Shown: one piece after another, positions 33,884-44,428 of the stretch
Position numbering within the stretch: position 1 is the stretch's first letter
Layout: the number at the start of each line of letters is the position of its first letter
Assembly: GCF_000472925.1 (NCBI RefSeq)
Contig: NZ_AXAS01000054.1
Coordinates: 1-59,642 of the forward strand
Length of the DNA stretch: 59,642 bases
Direction of reading: 5' to 3'
Source: Bradyrhizobium sp. Ec3.3
GTDB lineage: Bacteria > Pseudomonadota > Alphaproteobacteria > Rhizobiales > Xanthobacteraceae
Program-made: the position numbers and the translations under genes
Notes under the pieces: model-generated
Seen by the model: the letters and a program-made list of their open reading frames with translations, nothing else
The model's database searches: none
What the model was told of the DNA's origin: nothing

Positions 33884-34402
33884 GGGAGAGGGGCGGATCA
33901 GCGTACGCTGGGTCAGGAAGATCAATGGACGGTCGGCATGTCTCGGCACCGATCGATTCCATCCACTGTCTTTAGACCGGACTTCGATCTGCCCGATCCG
34001 AGCACACGACGTCGGGAGATCAGCTGAACATGCGAATGACTTCGAGTGCGCCAACGACCGAATATGCGTGAGCGGCCCTGTTGGGGTCGTTGCGGCACGT
34101 TGCACGTGTTCGGACCGAATCCCTCCCTCTCCTGAAGGCCTGGAGCACTGAAGGTGGCTCAAAAGCCAGCTTGGCCGCCCGTGTTGGTGCGCCGTCATTC
34201 AGCACGTCTCGATATGGATACATGCCTTGGAAAGCGTCCGGATCTCCAAAGGGCGGCTGAGCGAGAGCCGGGATCGCTGTCGCGGCCAACGTAAACAGAT
34301 GCTGGCATTTCTCAGGCGATGCGGTACGATTTCTGCTGAGAGGCACAAGCAAAGCCCGGTCGGCCGAACTCGACTCGGAAGCCAGACCCCGGAGTCTGTC
34401 AG
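33884..34402. other. Divergent intergenic region between pqqA and the first giant kinase
   Basis: About 520 bases. Two stretches resemble the upstream region of the second giant kinase: 33915-33962 (GGAAGATCAATGGACGG, like 45369-45385) and 34298-34345 (GGCATTTCTCAG..CGATTTCT, like 45390-45420). Between them a minus-strand ORF (34020-34352) encodes LAATAIPALAQPPFGDPDAF, a possible secreted-protein remnant with no clear start. The region looks like a duplicated bidirectional promoter later split by an insertion. Confidence 0.45.
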
Positions 34403-37400
34403 GTGGTGCCGCATTCGCTGAACAGTGCGTACCCGGACGGTAGCTCCCAGATCTTGTGGGAGGACGGCGAACGCATCTTCAGCCGTGGCTGGCGACTGGA
34501 CGACGCGGGGAAGCGCTCTGCTGTGTTGTCCATCACTCCAGCCGCCGACCCTCCTTCCCGATCAAGCCTCGACCGCCTTGCGCACGAATACGAACTTAGG
34601 GATCAGCTCGACAGGGCGTGGGCAGTGCGGCCGATGGACTTCATTCGCGATGGCGGCCGAACAGTGCTTGTGCTCGAGGATGCAGGCGGCGAGCCACTCG
34701 AGCGGCTGCTTGGCGTACCTCTCGAACTGGGGCGCTTCTTGGATTTGGCCATCCCCATTGCTGCTGCGCTGGGCAAGCTCCACCAGCGCGGGCTCGTTCA
34801 CAAAGATATCAAGCCAGTCAACATATTGCTCAACGATGGGACCGGCGAAGTGAGGCTGACGGGATTCGGGATTGCATCGCGGTTCGCGCGCGAACGCCAA
34901 TCGCCTCGCCCTCCCGAGACGATCGCCGGCACACTCGCGTACATGGCGCCCGAACAGACCGGGCGGATGAATCGATCAATCGATTATCGCAGCGACCTTT
35001 ACGCACTTGGCATCACCTTCTATCAAATGCTCACCGGAGCCTTGCCGTTTGCCGCCATGGACCCGATGGAATGGGTGCACTGCCATCTCGCCAGGAGGCC
35101 CGTGCCGCCTGCCGAGCGGCTGAAGGAAATTCCCGGCACCATTTCGGCGATCGTGATGAAGCTGCTCGCGAAGAGGGCCGAGGACCGCTATCAAACGGCG
35201 GCCGGCCTCGAGAGCGATCTTCGCCGCTGCCAGCGCGAATGGGCAGCGCAAGGCCGGATTGACGACTTTCCGCTCGGTGAACGTGACACGCCTGACCGGC
35301 TCGTGATTCCGGAGAAGCTCTACGGGCGGAGACGCGAGGTGGAGACGTTGCTCGCCGCCTTTGATCGCATCGTCAACGGTGGCGCCCCGGAACTGATCCT
35401 GGTTTACGGCTATTCCGGCGTTGGCAAATCGTCGGTCGTCAACGAGCTACAGCCGGTGCTGGTGCCACCGCGTGGCCTGTTCGCTTCCGGCAAGTTCGAT
35501 CAGCTCAAACGCGATATTCCTTACGCAACGCTGGCACAGGCGCTTCAGAGCCTGATCCGGCCGTTGCTTGGCAAGAGCGACGCCGAGCTTGCGCCATGGC
35601 GCGACGCCTTGCAGAAGACGCTGGGATCCAACGCAGGACTGATGGTGGATCTCGTTCCGGAACTGAAGCTCCTTATCGGAGGACCATCGGCGGTCCCCGA
35701 GCTTCCGCCGAAGGACGCGCAGCGGCGCTTCCAAATGGTGTTTCGGCAGTTGATCGGCATCTTTGCTCGGCCGGAACATCCCCTGGCGCTCTTCCTCGAT
35801 GACTTGCAATGGCTCGATGCGGCGACGCTCGACCTTTTGGAAGACCTGTTGATCCGGTCCGATCTCCGCAATCTCCTCATCATCGGTGCCTTCCGCGATA
35901 ACGAAGTCACTGCTGCGCATCCGCTCATGCGCAAGCTGGAGGTGATCCGCGCAACCGGAAGGGTGCAGGATATCAATCTGGCCCCGCTGACGGCCGGCGA
36001 TCTGGGAAGCCTTGTCGCGGACTCGCTCCGATGCAATGCGAAGGAGGCTGATCCGCTCGCAGAGCTGGTGCACGCGAAGACGGGCGGCAATCCGTTGTTT
36101 GTCATCCAGTTTCTTCACGCGCTCGCCGGCGAGCATCTCCTGGCTTTCGATCACGGCCGGGGGCGATGGTCCTGGGACATGGGAGGCATCCACGCCAAAA
36201 GATACACAGATAACGTCGTGGAGCTTCTGGCTAGAAAGTTGACGCGGCTGCCCCTCGACACGCAGGTCGCGTTGCGACAGCTCGCTTGCCTCGGCAATGT
36301 CGCAGACGTCGCTATCCTCTCGGTCGTTCTGGAAACGTCGGAGGAACAGGTGCACGCCGCTCTCTCGGAGGCCCTGCATCAACAACTGATCGACCGCCTC
36401 GAGCGCTCCTACAAGTTCATTCACGATCGGGTGCAGGAAGCCGCCTATGCGCTGATTCCGCAAGCGTCGCGCGCCGAATTGCATTTGAGGATCGGCCGCC
36501 TGCTCGTGGCACAGACAGCTCCGGAAAAACGCGGCGAAGCGATCTTCGAGATCGTCAACCAGCTCAACCGCGGCGCGTCATTGATCGCCTCAGCCGATGA
36601 GCGCGAGCAGCTCGCCCGACTGAATCTGATCGCGGGCAAGCGCGCCAAGACGTCGACGGCCTATGGCGCGGCGCTGAAGTATCTGGCTGCCGGCGCAGCA
36701 CAGATGCCGGAGGATTCGTGGGAGCGCCGGCGTGAGCTCATGTTCGAACTGGAGCTGCACCTGGCAGAATGCGAGTTCTTTACCGGCGAGCTGGCCGCCG
36801 CGGAGAATCGGCTGACGCTGCTGTCAGCCCGCGCCGCCTCTACCGTGGAACGGGCGGCCGTCGCGTGCCTGCGAATCGACGTGTATACGACCCGCGGCCG
36901 GATGAGCGAAGCGGTCGCTGTCGGTCTGGAATGTCTCCAACATGTGGGCGTAGTGTGGACCGCACATCCTGCGGACGACGAGGTGCGCCGCGAATATCAG
37001 TTGATCTGGTCGAAGCTCGGCGGCCGCGCGATCGAGGAACTGGTTGACCTGCCGCTGATGACCGATCCCGCATCCCTCGCCCTTCTCGATGTTCTGACCA
37101 AGCTCGGGCCGCCGGCGGTGTTCACGGATGCAAACCTGCTGGCGTTGGTCAGTTGCGGTGCGGTCAATCTCAGCCTCGAGCGCGGCAACAGCGATGGCTC
37201 GTCCAATGCGTATGTTCGGGTAGGCATGGTCGCCGGCCCGTTTTTTGGGGACTACAAGGCCGGGTATCGGTTTGGACGGGTCGGCTACGAACTGGTCGAG
37301 CGGCACGATCTGAAGCACTTCCTGGCCAGGATATTCATGAATTTCGGCAACCAGGTGGTGCCGTGGACGAGGCATGCGCGGGGTGGTCGTGATCTCTTGC

Positions 37401-40288
37401 ATCGGGCGTTCGATGTTGCGAACAAGACGGGCGATCTCACTTATGCGGTGTACAGCCGCGCCCATCTGAACTCCAACCTGCTCATGGTGGGCGATCCGCT
37501 CGACGAGGTTCAGCGCGAAGTCGAACTGGGACTGGCGTTGGCGCAGCAGATGCAGTTCGGACTCGTCATCGATGTCATCGCGACGCAGCTTGCGCTGGTC
37601 CGAATGTTGCGCGGGTCGACACGCCGGTTCGGCTCTTTCGACGACCAGCAATTCGATGAAGGCCTGGTCGCAAGCCGTTTATCCGGCAATCGGAACCTGG
37701 CATTTGCGGAGTGCTGGTATTGGATTCGCAAGCTGCAGGGGGGCTTCCTGGCCGGCGACTTTTCTGCGGCCGTCGACGCGTCCCTCAGGGCGCAACCGCT
37801 GCTCTGGACATCGCTGCCAGCCATCGAATTCGCGGAGTATCACTTTTACAGCGCGCTCGCGCGCGCGTCATCCTGTGACTCCGCTTCAGCCGATCAGCGC
37901 CGACAGCATTTGGAGGCTCTGGCATCCCATCGTGAACAGCTCGGCATCTGGGCGGAGAACTGCCCCGAAAATTTCGAGAACCGCGCCGCCCTTGTCGATG
38001 CCGAGATTGCCAGATTGGAAGGTCGCGAGCTGGATGCCGCACGGCTTTACGAGCGGGCGATCCACTCGGCTCAAACAAATGGCTTCGTCCACAACGAAGC
38101 GATCGCCTATGAGCTGGCCGCCCGCTTTTACGCGGTGCGCGGTTTCGAGGCAATCGCACATCTCTACCTGGAAAACGCTCGTCACTGTTACTTGCGATGG
38201 GGAGCAGATGGAAAAGTGCGACAACTCGACCAGCTCCATCCGCGGCTAAGGCAGGACGCGCGCGCGCCAGCCTCAGCGGCTACGATCGAAGCGTCGGTCC
38301 AACAGCTCGATCTCGCAACAATGATTGAAGCCTCGCAAGCGCTTTCTGGCGAGATGGTCCTGGAAAAACTCATCGACAAACTCATGCGCGCGGCCCTCGA
38401 GCATGCCGGCGCCGAACGAGGTCTGCTGATTGTACCGCGAGGCGATGAGCTGCAGATAGAGGCGGAAGCGATCGCCGGTGGAGACGATATAATCGTGCAT
38501 CTGCGGGACGGGTCGTCCTACAGTACAGCAGCGTTGCCGGAGTCGTTGGTTCGGTATGGAACGCGCACCCATGAGATTGTGATTCTCGATGACGCTTCAT
38601 CTCAGCATGCATTCTCTGCGGAACCCTATATTCTTCAGAGCCATGTCCGTTCTATTCTCAGCTTGCCGTTAATCAATCAGGGTAAGCTCACAGCGATTCT
38701 CTACCTCGAGAACAATCTGACGCCTAACGTGTTCACTACTGACCGCGTCGCCTTATTGAAGGTGCTGGCGTCGCAGGCGGCAATCTCGCTCGAAAACTCG
38801 CGGCTTTATCGCGATCTCGCAGATCGCGAAGGCAAGATCCGGCGCTTGGTGGACGCAAACATCATTGGGATCATCACCGCCGACTTCGAAGGCCGGGTTT
38901 TTGAAGCCAATGACGCGTTTCTTCGCATCGTGGGATATGACCGTGATGACTTGGCGTTGGGCGACGTGCGCTGGACCGAACTGACTCCGCCGGAATGGCG
39001 CGACTGCACTGCGCGCGCCCACGAAGAGTTAAGGAGAACTGGCGTGGCGCAACCCATCGAGAAGGAATACTTTCGCAAGGATGGCAGCCGCGTGCCCGTG
39101 CTGATCGGCTATTCATTGTTCGACGAACGAGGCAACGGCATCGCGTTCGTGCTCGACCTGACTGAGCGCAAGCGGGCCGAAGAGGCAATGCGTGAAAGCG
39201 AGCGAGGTTTGCGCTCGGCAATTGACGGTATACCAGGTCTCGTCGGCGTCCTGGCTCCTAATGGCGAGGTCGAAGCCGTCAATCGCCAAATCATTGAATA
39301 TTGCGGCCAGTCGCTGGAGCAGTTGAGAAATTGGGGAGCAAACGGAACAGTCCATCCCGACGATCTTCCCTACGTCGCCGAAATGTTCACAAAGTCGATC
39401 GCCTCTGGGGTTCCGTACCATCTCGAACAACGCCTGCGACGCTTCGACGGGGAGTATCGATGGTTTGACAACCGCGGCGTTCCAATTCGCGATGACTCCG
39501 GGCGTATCACGCGATGGTATGTTCTCCTGACCGACATCGAAGATCGCACGCAGGCGCTGGCGCGATTGCAGCAGATGCAATCCGATTTCGCGCACATGAA
39601 CCGTGTGAGCATGATGGGAGAGCTGGCAGCCTCGCTCTCTCACGAGATCGCGCAGCCGATCGCAAGCGCGCGCAATAACGCCCAGGCGGCCCAGAATTTT
39701 CTGAAGATGCAGCCGCCGAACCTAGGCGAGGTCGAGGAAGCACTAGCCTGTATCGTTGCGGACGCAGATCGATCCGGAGACATCATCGATCGCATCAGAG
39801 AACAGATCAGGAAGGCGCCGCCCCGAAAGGAGCGTTTTGATCTCAACACGGCGATCAGCGAAGTGATCGTATTAGCGCGAAGCGTGACCCTCAGGAATGG
39901 CGTTTCGGTTCAAACCCGGCTCGCGGAGGGATTGCCGTTGGTTCCGGGGGATCGCATTCAGCTGCAGCAAGTCCTGCTGAATCTGATTCTCAACGCATCT
40001 GAAGCAATGAGCTTGGTTGAAGAGGGAGCACGAGAGTTGTTGATCAGCACCGAGCAAGACCAGGCAGGCGCCCTCGTGGCCGTCCGCGATTCTGGGCCGG
40101 GCATTGATCCTGCGCATCTCGATCAGATCTTCGACGCGTTCTATACCACGAAGTCCAGTGGAACGGGCATGGGACTCTCGATATGCCGCTCCATCATCCG
40201 TGCGCATGGGGGCAAGCTGTGGGCGGGAGCGAACGAGCCTCGCGGCGCCGTAATTCAGTTCACTCTGCCTGGGGCCGAAAAGGAATGA
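34403..40288 (+). CDS. Giant sensor: protein-kinase-like / AAA ATPase / GAF / PAS / histidine kinase (copy 1)
   Basis: 1961 residues. GTG at 34403 is supported by alignment with the ATG of copy 2. Domains: protein-kinase-like (about 55-270, HKD at 133-135, GFG at 154-156, APE at 182-184); AAA/STAND ATPase (305-620, Walker A GYSGVGKS at 336-343, Walker B around 461-467, LALFLDD); a long helical, TPR-like region (about 720-1290); GAF (1303-1470); two PAS (about 1475-1590 and 1600-1715); and histidine kinase with phospho-acceptor His 1747 in SLSHEIAQP, N box near 1860 and G boxes near 1896 and 1918. No membrane span, so it is cytoplasmic. The kinase domain lacks the DFG Asp and a clear Gly-rich loop. 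Divergent from pqqA. Confidence 0.9.
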   Translation: MVPHSLNSAYPDGSSQILWEDGERIFSRGWRLDDAGKRSAVLSITPAADPPSRSSLDRLAHEYELRDQLDRAWAVRPMDFIRDGGRTVLVLEDAGGEPLERLLGVPLELGRFLDLAIPIAAALGKLHQRGLVHKDIKPVNILLNDGTGEVRLTGFGIASRFARERQSPRPPETIAGTLAYMAPEQTGRMNRSIDYRSDLYALGITFYQMLTGALPFAAMDPMEWVHCHLARRPVPPAERLKEIPGTISAIVMKLLAKRAEDRYQTAAGLESDLRRCQREWAAQGRIDDFPLGERDTPDRLVIPEKLYGRRREVETLLAAFDRIVNGGAPELILVYGYSGVGKSSVVNELQPVLVPPRGLFASGKFDQLKRDIPYATLAQALQSLIRPLLGKSDAELAPWRDALQKTLGSNAGLMVDLVPELKLLIGGPSAVPELPPKDAQRRFQMVFRQLIGIFARPEHPLALFLDDLQWLDAATLDLLEDLLIRSDLRNLLIIGAFRDNEVTAAHPLMRKLEVIRATGRVQDINLAPLTAGDLGSLVADSLRCNAKEADPLAELVHAKTGGNPLFVIQFLHALAGEHLLAFDHGRGRWSWDMGGIHAKRYTDNVVELLARKLTRLPLDTQVALRQLACLGNVADVAILSVVLETSEEQVHAALSEALHQQLIDRLERSYKFIHDRVQEAAYALIPQASRAELHLRIGRLLVAQTAPEKRGEAIFEIVNQLNRGASLIASADEREQLARLNLIAGKRAKTSTAYGAALKYLAAGAAQMPEDSWERRRELMFELELHLAECEFFTGELAAAENRLTLLSARAASTVERAAVACLRIDVYTTRGRMSEAVAVGLECLQHVGVVWTAHPADDEVRREYQLIWSKLGGRAIEELVDLPLMTDPASLALLDVLTKLGPPAVFTDANLLALVSCGAVNLSLERGNSDGSSNAYVRVGMVAGPFFGDYKAGYRFGRVGYELVERHDLKHFLARIFMNFGNQVVPWTRHARGGRDLLHRAFDVANKTGDLTYAVYSRAHLNSNLLMVGDPLDEVQREVELGLALAQQMQFGLVIDVIATQLALVRMLRGSTRRFGSFDDQQFDEGLVASRLSGNRNLAFAECWYWIRKLQGGFLAGDFSAAVDASLRAQPLLWTSLPAIEFAEYHFYSALARASSCDSASADQRRQHLEALASHREQLGIWAENCPENFENRAALVDAEIARLEGRELDAARLYERAIHSAQTNGFVHNEAIAYELAARFYAVRGFEAIAHLYLENARHCYLRWGADGKVRQLDQLHPRLRQDARAPASAATIEASVQQLDLATMIEASQALSGEMVLEKLIDKLMRAALEHAGAERGLLIVPRGDELQIEAEAIAGGDDIIVHLRDGSSYSTAALPESLVRYGTRTHEIVILDDASSQHAFSAEPYILQSHVRSILSLPLINQGKLTAILYLENNLTPNVFTTDRVALLKVLASQAAISLENSRLYRDLADREGKIRRLVDANIIGIITADFEGRVFEANDAFLRIVGYDRDDLALGDVRWTELTPPEWRDCTARAHEELRRTGVAQPIEKEYFRKDGSRVPVLIGYSLFDERGNGIAFVLDLTERKRAEEAMRESERGLRSAIDGIPGLVGVLAPNGEVEAVNRQIIEYCGQSLEQLRNWGANGTVHPDDLPYVAEMFTKSIASGVPYHLEQRLRRFDGEYRWFDNRGVPIRDDSGRITRWYVLLTDIEDRTQALARLQQMQSDFAHMNRVSMMGELAASLSHEIAQPIASARNNAQAAQNFLKMQPPNLGEVEEALACIVADADRSGDIIDRIREQIRKAPPRKERFDLNTAISEVIVLARSVTLRNGVSVQTRLAEGLPLVPGDRIQLQQVLLNLILNASEAMSLVEEGARELLISTEQDQAGALVAVRDSGPGIDPAHLDQIFDAFYTTKSSGTGMGLSICRSIIRAHGGKLWAGANEPRGAVIQFTLPGAEKE

Positions 40289-40317
40289 CGAGAGCGCGGA
40301 ATGCCGAAGTCTGATGG

Positions 40318-40374
40318 ATGGTTCCGCATTGGTTGAACATAGCGTATTCGGACGGTTGCTCTCAGGTCTTGTAC
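40318..40374 (+). pseudogene. N-terminal remnant of a third giant-kinase copy
   Basis: MVPHWLNIAYSDGCSQVL is plainly the first 18 residues of the giant kinases (MVPHSLNVAYSDGGSQIV in copy 2), including the ATG. The match stops just before the stop codon of the convergent histidine kinase gene. It lies 30 bases after copy 1. I infer a third tandem copy, nearly all of which was deleted. Confidence 0.75.
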
Positions 40375-40377
40375 CAC

Positions 40378-42798
40378 TCAGGATTCGACAGCCGGATGAG
40401 CAGGTGCAATGAAGCCGAAGATTGCGCCACGTGGCAGGTTAGGGCTGGCCCACAATTTTCCGTTGTGCGCTTCAATAATCGACCGGCAGATCGACAGCCC
40501 AAGTCCCAAGCCGCCCGATTTCGTAGTATAGAAAGCTTCGAACAAGCGCTCAAGATCCGCTGGCCCGAAGCCCGGCCCTGAATCGCGCACCTCGACGCAA
40601 ACGCCATCGGTTTCGTTGCGGGTGCTGATGAGCAGCTCCCGATCTTCTTCGCCCACATCGCGCATTGCTTCGACGGCGTTGACGATCAAGTTGATGATCA
40701 CTTGTTGCAGTTGAACCCGATCTGCTCGAATGACTGGCAAGCCCTCGGCGAGCTGCGTTCGCACCGAGACGCCGTTCTTCAAAGCTTCGCCACGGGTCAG
40801 GGCTATGACCTCAAGCAACGCCTCGTTGATGTCCATGTCCTCCTTTCGCGGAGACGCCCTCTTCATAAGTGCCCGGATACGGTCCATCACGTCGCCTGCA
40901 TGCTTGCCGGCGCTGACGATAAAACCGAGCGTCTGCCGGACCTCATCCAGATCTGGCGGTTGTGCATCGAGCCAGTTCAAACCGGCATGTGCGCCGTTAA
41001 CAACCGCGGCGATCGGCTGTTTGATTTCATGCGCAATCGAGGCCATGAGCTGCCCCATCGTCGCGACCCGGCCCGCGTGGGCCAGCTCCGCCTGCACTTC
41101 GCGATAGCGGTGCTCGCTGTCTCGTGCTTCGGCTTCCGCCCGCTTGCGTTCGGTGATGTCGTTGAAAAGGATTCCGACGCGTCTGCGCTTGGGGTCTTCG
41201 ACCCGGAAGGCGTAAACGTCATACCAGCGTCCGAGTTGTTTGGCTTCATTCTCAAAGCGCATCGGCTCGCCCGTCAGGGCGATCCTGCCGTAAATCTCGA
41301 ACCAATGTTCTTCGTGCTCTGGCGCGATTTCGCGCATCCGTCTGCCGGCGGCATTCTTGATTCCGGTCTGCCGTTCAAACGATGGGCTGATTTGCAAAAA
41401 AAGATAATCGATCGGCTTTTCGTTCTGGTCAAACAAGACTTCAATGGTGCAAAAGCCCTCGTCAATCGACTCGAACAACGTGCGGTAATTCTGTTCCGAT
41501 TCGCGTAATTCCGCCTCGGTGCGCTTGCGCTCGATGAACTGACCGATCTGGCTGCCGATGGTGGCAAGCACGTTGAGCAGCTCCTGATCGGGCTGTCTGA
41601 GCTCGCGGCTGAAAAACTCGATCACGCCCAAGACGTCCCCCCCGAGCAGGATAGGAAACCCGAAGGCCGCGCGCAGTCCTTCGAGTTGGGCGAGGCGTCT
41701 GCGCGCAAAGTTTTCATCAGAAACGACGTCGGGGATGTATTCGGGCTTACGGCTGGACCACACCCGCCCTGGTAGTCCCGCCCCCGGAACGAAAGTGAAC
41801 TCCGTACCGATTCTTTCAAATTCCGGGACCTCTATCGACGTCTTATGCCAAAGCTCGACACAGCGCAGCGCCTTGGTCTCCCGGTCCACGCGCCAGAGTG
41901 CACCAACGTCCCATCCCAAGCACTCGCCTATGGCCCGCAGTATTCTCGGAGCGACCTCTTCGATCGTGGCTGCTTCCGCCAGGACCTGCGCAACGGTGTG
42001 CTGCACGCGCAGGCGCTCCTCTGCGCGCTTGCGTTCGGTGATGTCCGTCAGGATGCCGTACCATTTGAGAACCGTGCCCAGTTCATCGCGTAGGGGCACC
42101 GCCCGTACCAAGAACCAACGGTATTCTCCGCTGGCACTGCGATGCCGGGCCTCGTTTTCGAAAGGCTCACCACTTGTCATCGAGTGATGCCACTTGGCGA
42201 CGTGTTGGATGAGGTCGTCAGGATGAATCGTGGATTGCCAACCCGATCCCGACGTCTCCTTCACGGACAACCCAGAAAATTCCACCCACTGTCGGTTTGT
42301 CCAAATGCTGCTACCGTCGGGCTGCGTCGTAAACGCTATCGCAGGTATCGCCTCAACGGTATCCCGAAGCTCTTTTTCCCTTCGACGCAGTGCATCTTCG
42401 GCCCGTTGGCGCGAGGCTCGATCGCCGGCCTCGCTCAGCGCGCGCCGCACGGCGGGCACGAGCCGCGACATTCGGGTCTTCAGAACATAGTCGGTGGCCC
42501 CGATCTTGAGAGCCTCGATAGCTGCCTCTTCGCCGAGAGTGCCAGAAACAAAGATGAAAGGCAGATCGGGGCGGATACTCTGCGCCAGATTCAACGCGGA
42601 GAGTCCGTCGAACGAAGGAAGTTTGTAGTCCGAGAGGATCAGGTCAAATTCGGCGCTCTCAAGAGCTGCCAGAAACTCAGCGCGACTTTGCACGCAGGTG
42701 ATGCGACAGATCAAATGATCGGTTTCAAGGAGCACTTCTATAAGGCCCGCGTCATTGCGGTCATCCTCCAGCAAGAGGATTCCGATTGGCGAGCTCAT
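40378..42798 (-). CDS. Receiver-PAS-GAF-PAS histidine kinase
   Basis: 806 residues. Receiver at 1-120 (ILLLEDDRNDAGL, phospho-acceptor Asp in FDLILSDYKLPSFDG, Lys in DYVLK). Then PAS (about 145-265, ending ILTDITERKRAEERL), GAF (270-435), a second PAS (445-565), histidine kinase with His in SIAHEIKQPIAAVVNGAHAG, and ATPase (DSGPGFGP, GLGLGLSIC). The kinase core resembles that of the giant kinases (EIAQP). It is the last of a three-gene operon with overlapping codons: 4 bases with the response regulator upstream. Its 3' end meets the remnant of a kinase copy. Likely soluble. Confidence 0.9.
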   Translation of the reverse strand: MSSPIGILLLEDDRNDAGLIEVLLETDHLICRITCVQSRAEFLAALESAEFDLILSDYKLPSFDGLSALNLAQSIRPDLPFIFVSGTLGEEAAIEALKIGATDYVLKTRMSRLVPAVRRALSEAGDRASRQRAEDALRRREKELRDTVEAIPAIAFTTQPDGSSIWTNRQWVEFSGLSVKETSGSGWQSTIHPDDLIQHVAKWHHSMTSGEPFENEARHRSASGEYRWFLVRAVPLRDELGTVLKWYGILTDITERKRAEERLRVQHTVAQVLAEAATIEEVAPRILRAIGECLGWDVGALWRVDRETKALRCVELWHKTSIEVPEFERIGTEFTFVPGAGLPGRVWSSRKPEYIPDVVSDENFARRRLAQLEGLRAAFGFPILLGGDVLGVIEFFSRELRQPDQELLNVLATIGSQIGQFIERKRTEAELRESEQNYRTLFESIDEGFCTIEVLFDQNEKPIDYLFLQISPSFERQTGIKNAAGRRMREIAPEHEEHWFEIYGRIALTGEPMRFENEAKQLGRWYDVYAFRVEDPKRRRVGILFNDITERKRAEAEARDSEHRYREVQAELAHAGRVATMGQLMASIAHEIKQPIAAVVNGAHAGLNWLDAQPPDLDEVRQTLGFIVSAGKHAGDVMDRIRALMKRASPRKEDMDINEALLEVIALTRGEALKNGVSVRTQLAEGLPVIRADRVQLQQVIINLIVNAVEAMRDVGEEDRELLISTRNETDGVCVEVRDSGPGFGPADLERLFEAFYTTKSGGLGLGLSICRSIIEAHNGKLWASPNLPRGAIFGFIAPAHPAVES

Positions 42799-43250
42799 GA
42801 CACCTTCTTCGCGCTTCCTGGGGGCGGTTGATTTATGATCGCCCAGAACATGCCCAGCTCTTTGACGGCGTTGACAAACTCGTGAAAGTCCACGGGCTTC
42901 ACGACGTAAGCGTTCACCCCGAGCTGGTAGGTCGCCAGCATGTCTTTTTCTTCGTGGGATGATGTCAGTACGACCACTGGTATCATCTTCAGCTTCTGAT
43001 CTGATCTGATCTGCTGCAAGACCTCCAATCCATCCACTTTCGGCAGCTTTAGGTCCAACAGAATAACCGCGGGGTTTTCATCGGCGCGCGACGCGAATTG
43101 TTCTCGACAATGCAGATAGTCGAGTGCCTCTTTGCCGTCGCGAGTAATGACCACCTCGTTCGCGAGCTTGTGCTCGTCAAGAGCTGTGAGCGTAAGCTCA
43201 ACATCCCTCGGATCGTCCTCGACGATCAGAATTCGTCCCAATTCGCTCAT
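42795..43250 (-). CDS. Single-domain response regulator (Rcp1-like)
   Basis: 151 residues, one receiver domain: acidic pair in ILIVEDDPRDVEL, phospho-acceptor Asp in AVILLDLKLPKVDG, Thr in VVVLTSSHEEKD and Lys in AYVVKPVDF. No output domain, so it acts by phosphotransfer or protein binding, as Rcp1 does for phytochrome-type kinases. It overlaps its neighbours on both sides by four bases (42795-42798, 43247-43250), which implies tightly coupled translation with both kinases. Confidence 0.92.
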   Translation of the reverse strand: MSELGRILIVEDDPRDVELTLTALDEHKLANEVVITRDGKEALDYLHCREQFASRADENPAVILLDLKLPKVDGLEVLQQIRSDQKLKMIPVVVLTSSHEEKDMLATYQLGVNAYVVKPVDFHEFVNAVKELGMFWAIINQPPPGSAKKVS

Positions 43251-44428
43251 GGCGCGTTCGCTGTCCTCTTCGCTGGATGTTCGGCTTTCGGCAGTGAAAA
43301 ATAAAAAGTGGCGCCTTGATCGACCGCGCCTTCGGCGCGCACCATCCCGCCATGGCGATGAACAATGCGCTGAACGGTTGCTAACCCTATTCCCGTGCCT
43401 TCAAACTCGTCAGCCCGATGCAGCCGTTGAAATACCCCGAACAGCTTGTTGACGTACTGCATGTCGAACCCGACACCGTTGTCTCTCACGAAGATTTCGA
43501 TCTTGTCTCCATTGGCATCCACAGAGCCAATCTCGATCTTGGCAGGGCGCCGTGAGCCTGAGAATTTGACCGCATTGGAGAGCAAGTTCACGACAACGAG
43601 CTTTAGTAGGGAACGGTCTCCATAACAGACCGGAAGTGCATCAATCTTCCAGGAGATATCCTGTCCCTTCGTTTGCGGCTCTATCTCGGAAATTGCCTCC
43701 TTGACTACCTTCTGGAGGTCCACTGCCGTCGTCCTGCTTTCAGTGCGGCCAATCCGAGAAAACGCCAGCAAATCATCGATCAGGTTGCCCATTCTTTTTC
43801 CTGATTCGCGAATTGTCTGGATGTATCTTTGACTCTTGTCGTCCAGTGAATTCGGCGTGTGTTTTTGCAGCAGTTCCGAGTAGCCGACGATATGACGCAG
43901 TGGTGCCCGCAAGTCGTGCGATACCGAATAGGCAAACGCCTCGAGTTCCCTATTAGCCGCTGCCAGCTCCGCCGCGCGCAGATTGAGCTCCTGATTGAGC
44001 TTGCGAATTTCGGCCTCGCGCCGCTGACGTTGTTCGAGCTCGGTCTGAAGCCGGTCGCGTGAGTGACGAAGATTCTCCTCGATTCGAAGCCGAACTGCGC
44101 TGAAGGAGGCAACTATGATCGCCGAGAGAACAAAAACAAGAAAGTAGGGGAGGTCTCGCGCTGAAACATAGAAGGTGTAGAGTGGCTCTACAAACATGTA
44201 GTTGAAGGCCGCCGTGCCCAGCAGAACGGCCACGACGGCAGGCCCGGTCCCCGCGTACCAGGTGACAATGCCGATGACGAGTACAAGTACCGGCAGCGCT
44301 ACATCACGGAACTGGTATTGTTGGATCGCGAGCGCGGCGGCAATCGCGATCCCCACACAAACAACCGCGAACCCATACCGCAGGGGCGGCGACCGGACTC
44401 GCTGAAATTCGTTATCCCAATACGCCAC
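43247..44428 (-). CDS. Membrane histidine kinase with DUF4118 sensor region
   Basis: 393 residues. GTG at 44428 with GAGGAAC before it. Residues 15-115 hold four membrane helices of the DUF4118/KdpD type (VLVIGIVTWYAGTGPAVVAVLLGT, FVEPLYTFYV). A coiled coil (about 118-170) leads to the kinase: phospho-acceptor His in AYSVSHDLRAPLRHIVGYSELL, N box NLLSNAVKFS, G boxes DNGVGFDMQY and FEGTGIGLATV. This class resembles phytochrome- and Cph1-type kinases working with Rcp1 regulators. First gene of the operon that continues to 40378. Confidence 0.9.
   Translation of the reverse strand: MAYWDNEFQRVRSPPLRYGFAVVCVGIAIAAALAIQQYQFRDVALPVLVLVIGIVTWYAGTGPAVVAVLLGTAAFNYMFVEPLYTFYVSARDLPYFLVFVLSAIIVASFSAVRLRIEENLRHSRDRLQTELEQRQRREAEIRKLNQELNLRAAELAAANRELEAFAYSVSHDLRAPLRHIVGYSELLQKHTPNSLDDKSQRYIQTIRESGKRMGNLIDDLLAFSRIGRTESRTTAVDLQKVVKEAISEIEPQTKGQDISWKIDALPVCYGDRSLLKLVVVNLLSNAVKFSGSRRPAKIEIGSVDANGDKIEIFVRDNGVGFDMQYVNKLFGVFQRLHRADEFEGTGIGLATVQRIVHRHGGMVRAEGAVDQGATFYFSLPKAEHPAKRTANAP

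Noticed and set aside
34020..34352. 110-codon minus-strand ORF as a real secreted protein gene
   Set aside because: The stretch LAATAIPALAQPPFGDPDAF resembles a signal cleavage region, but the hydrophobic part is too short, there is no start with a ribosome-binding site, and the rest is low in complexity. It is recorded as a possible remnant only.
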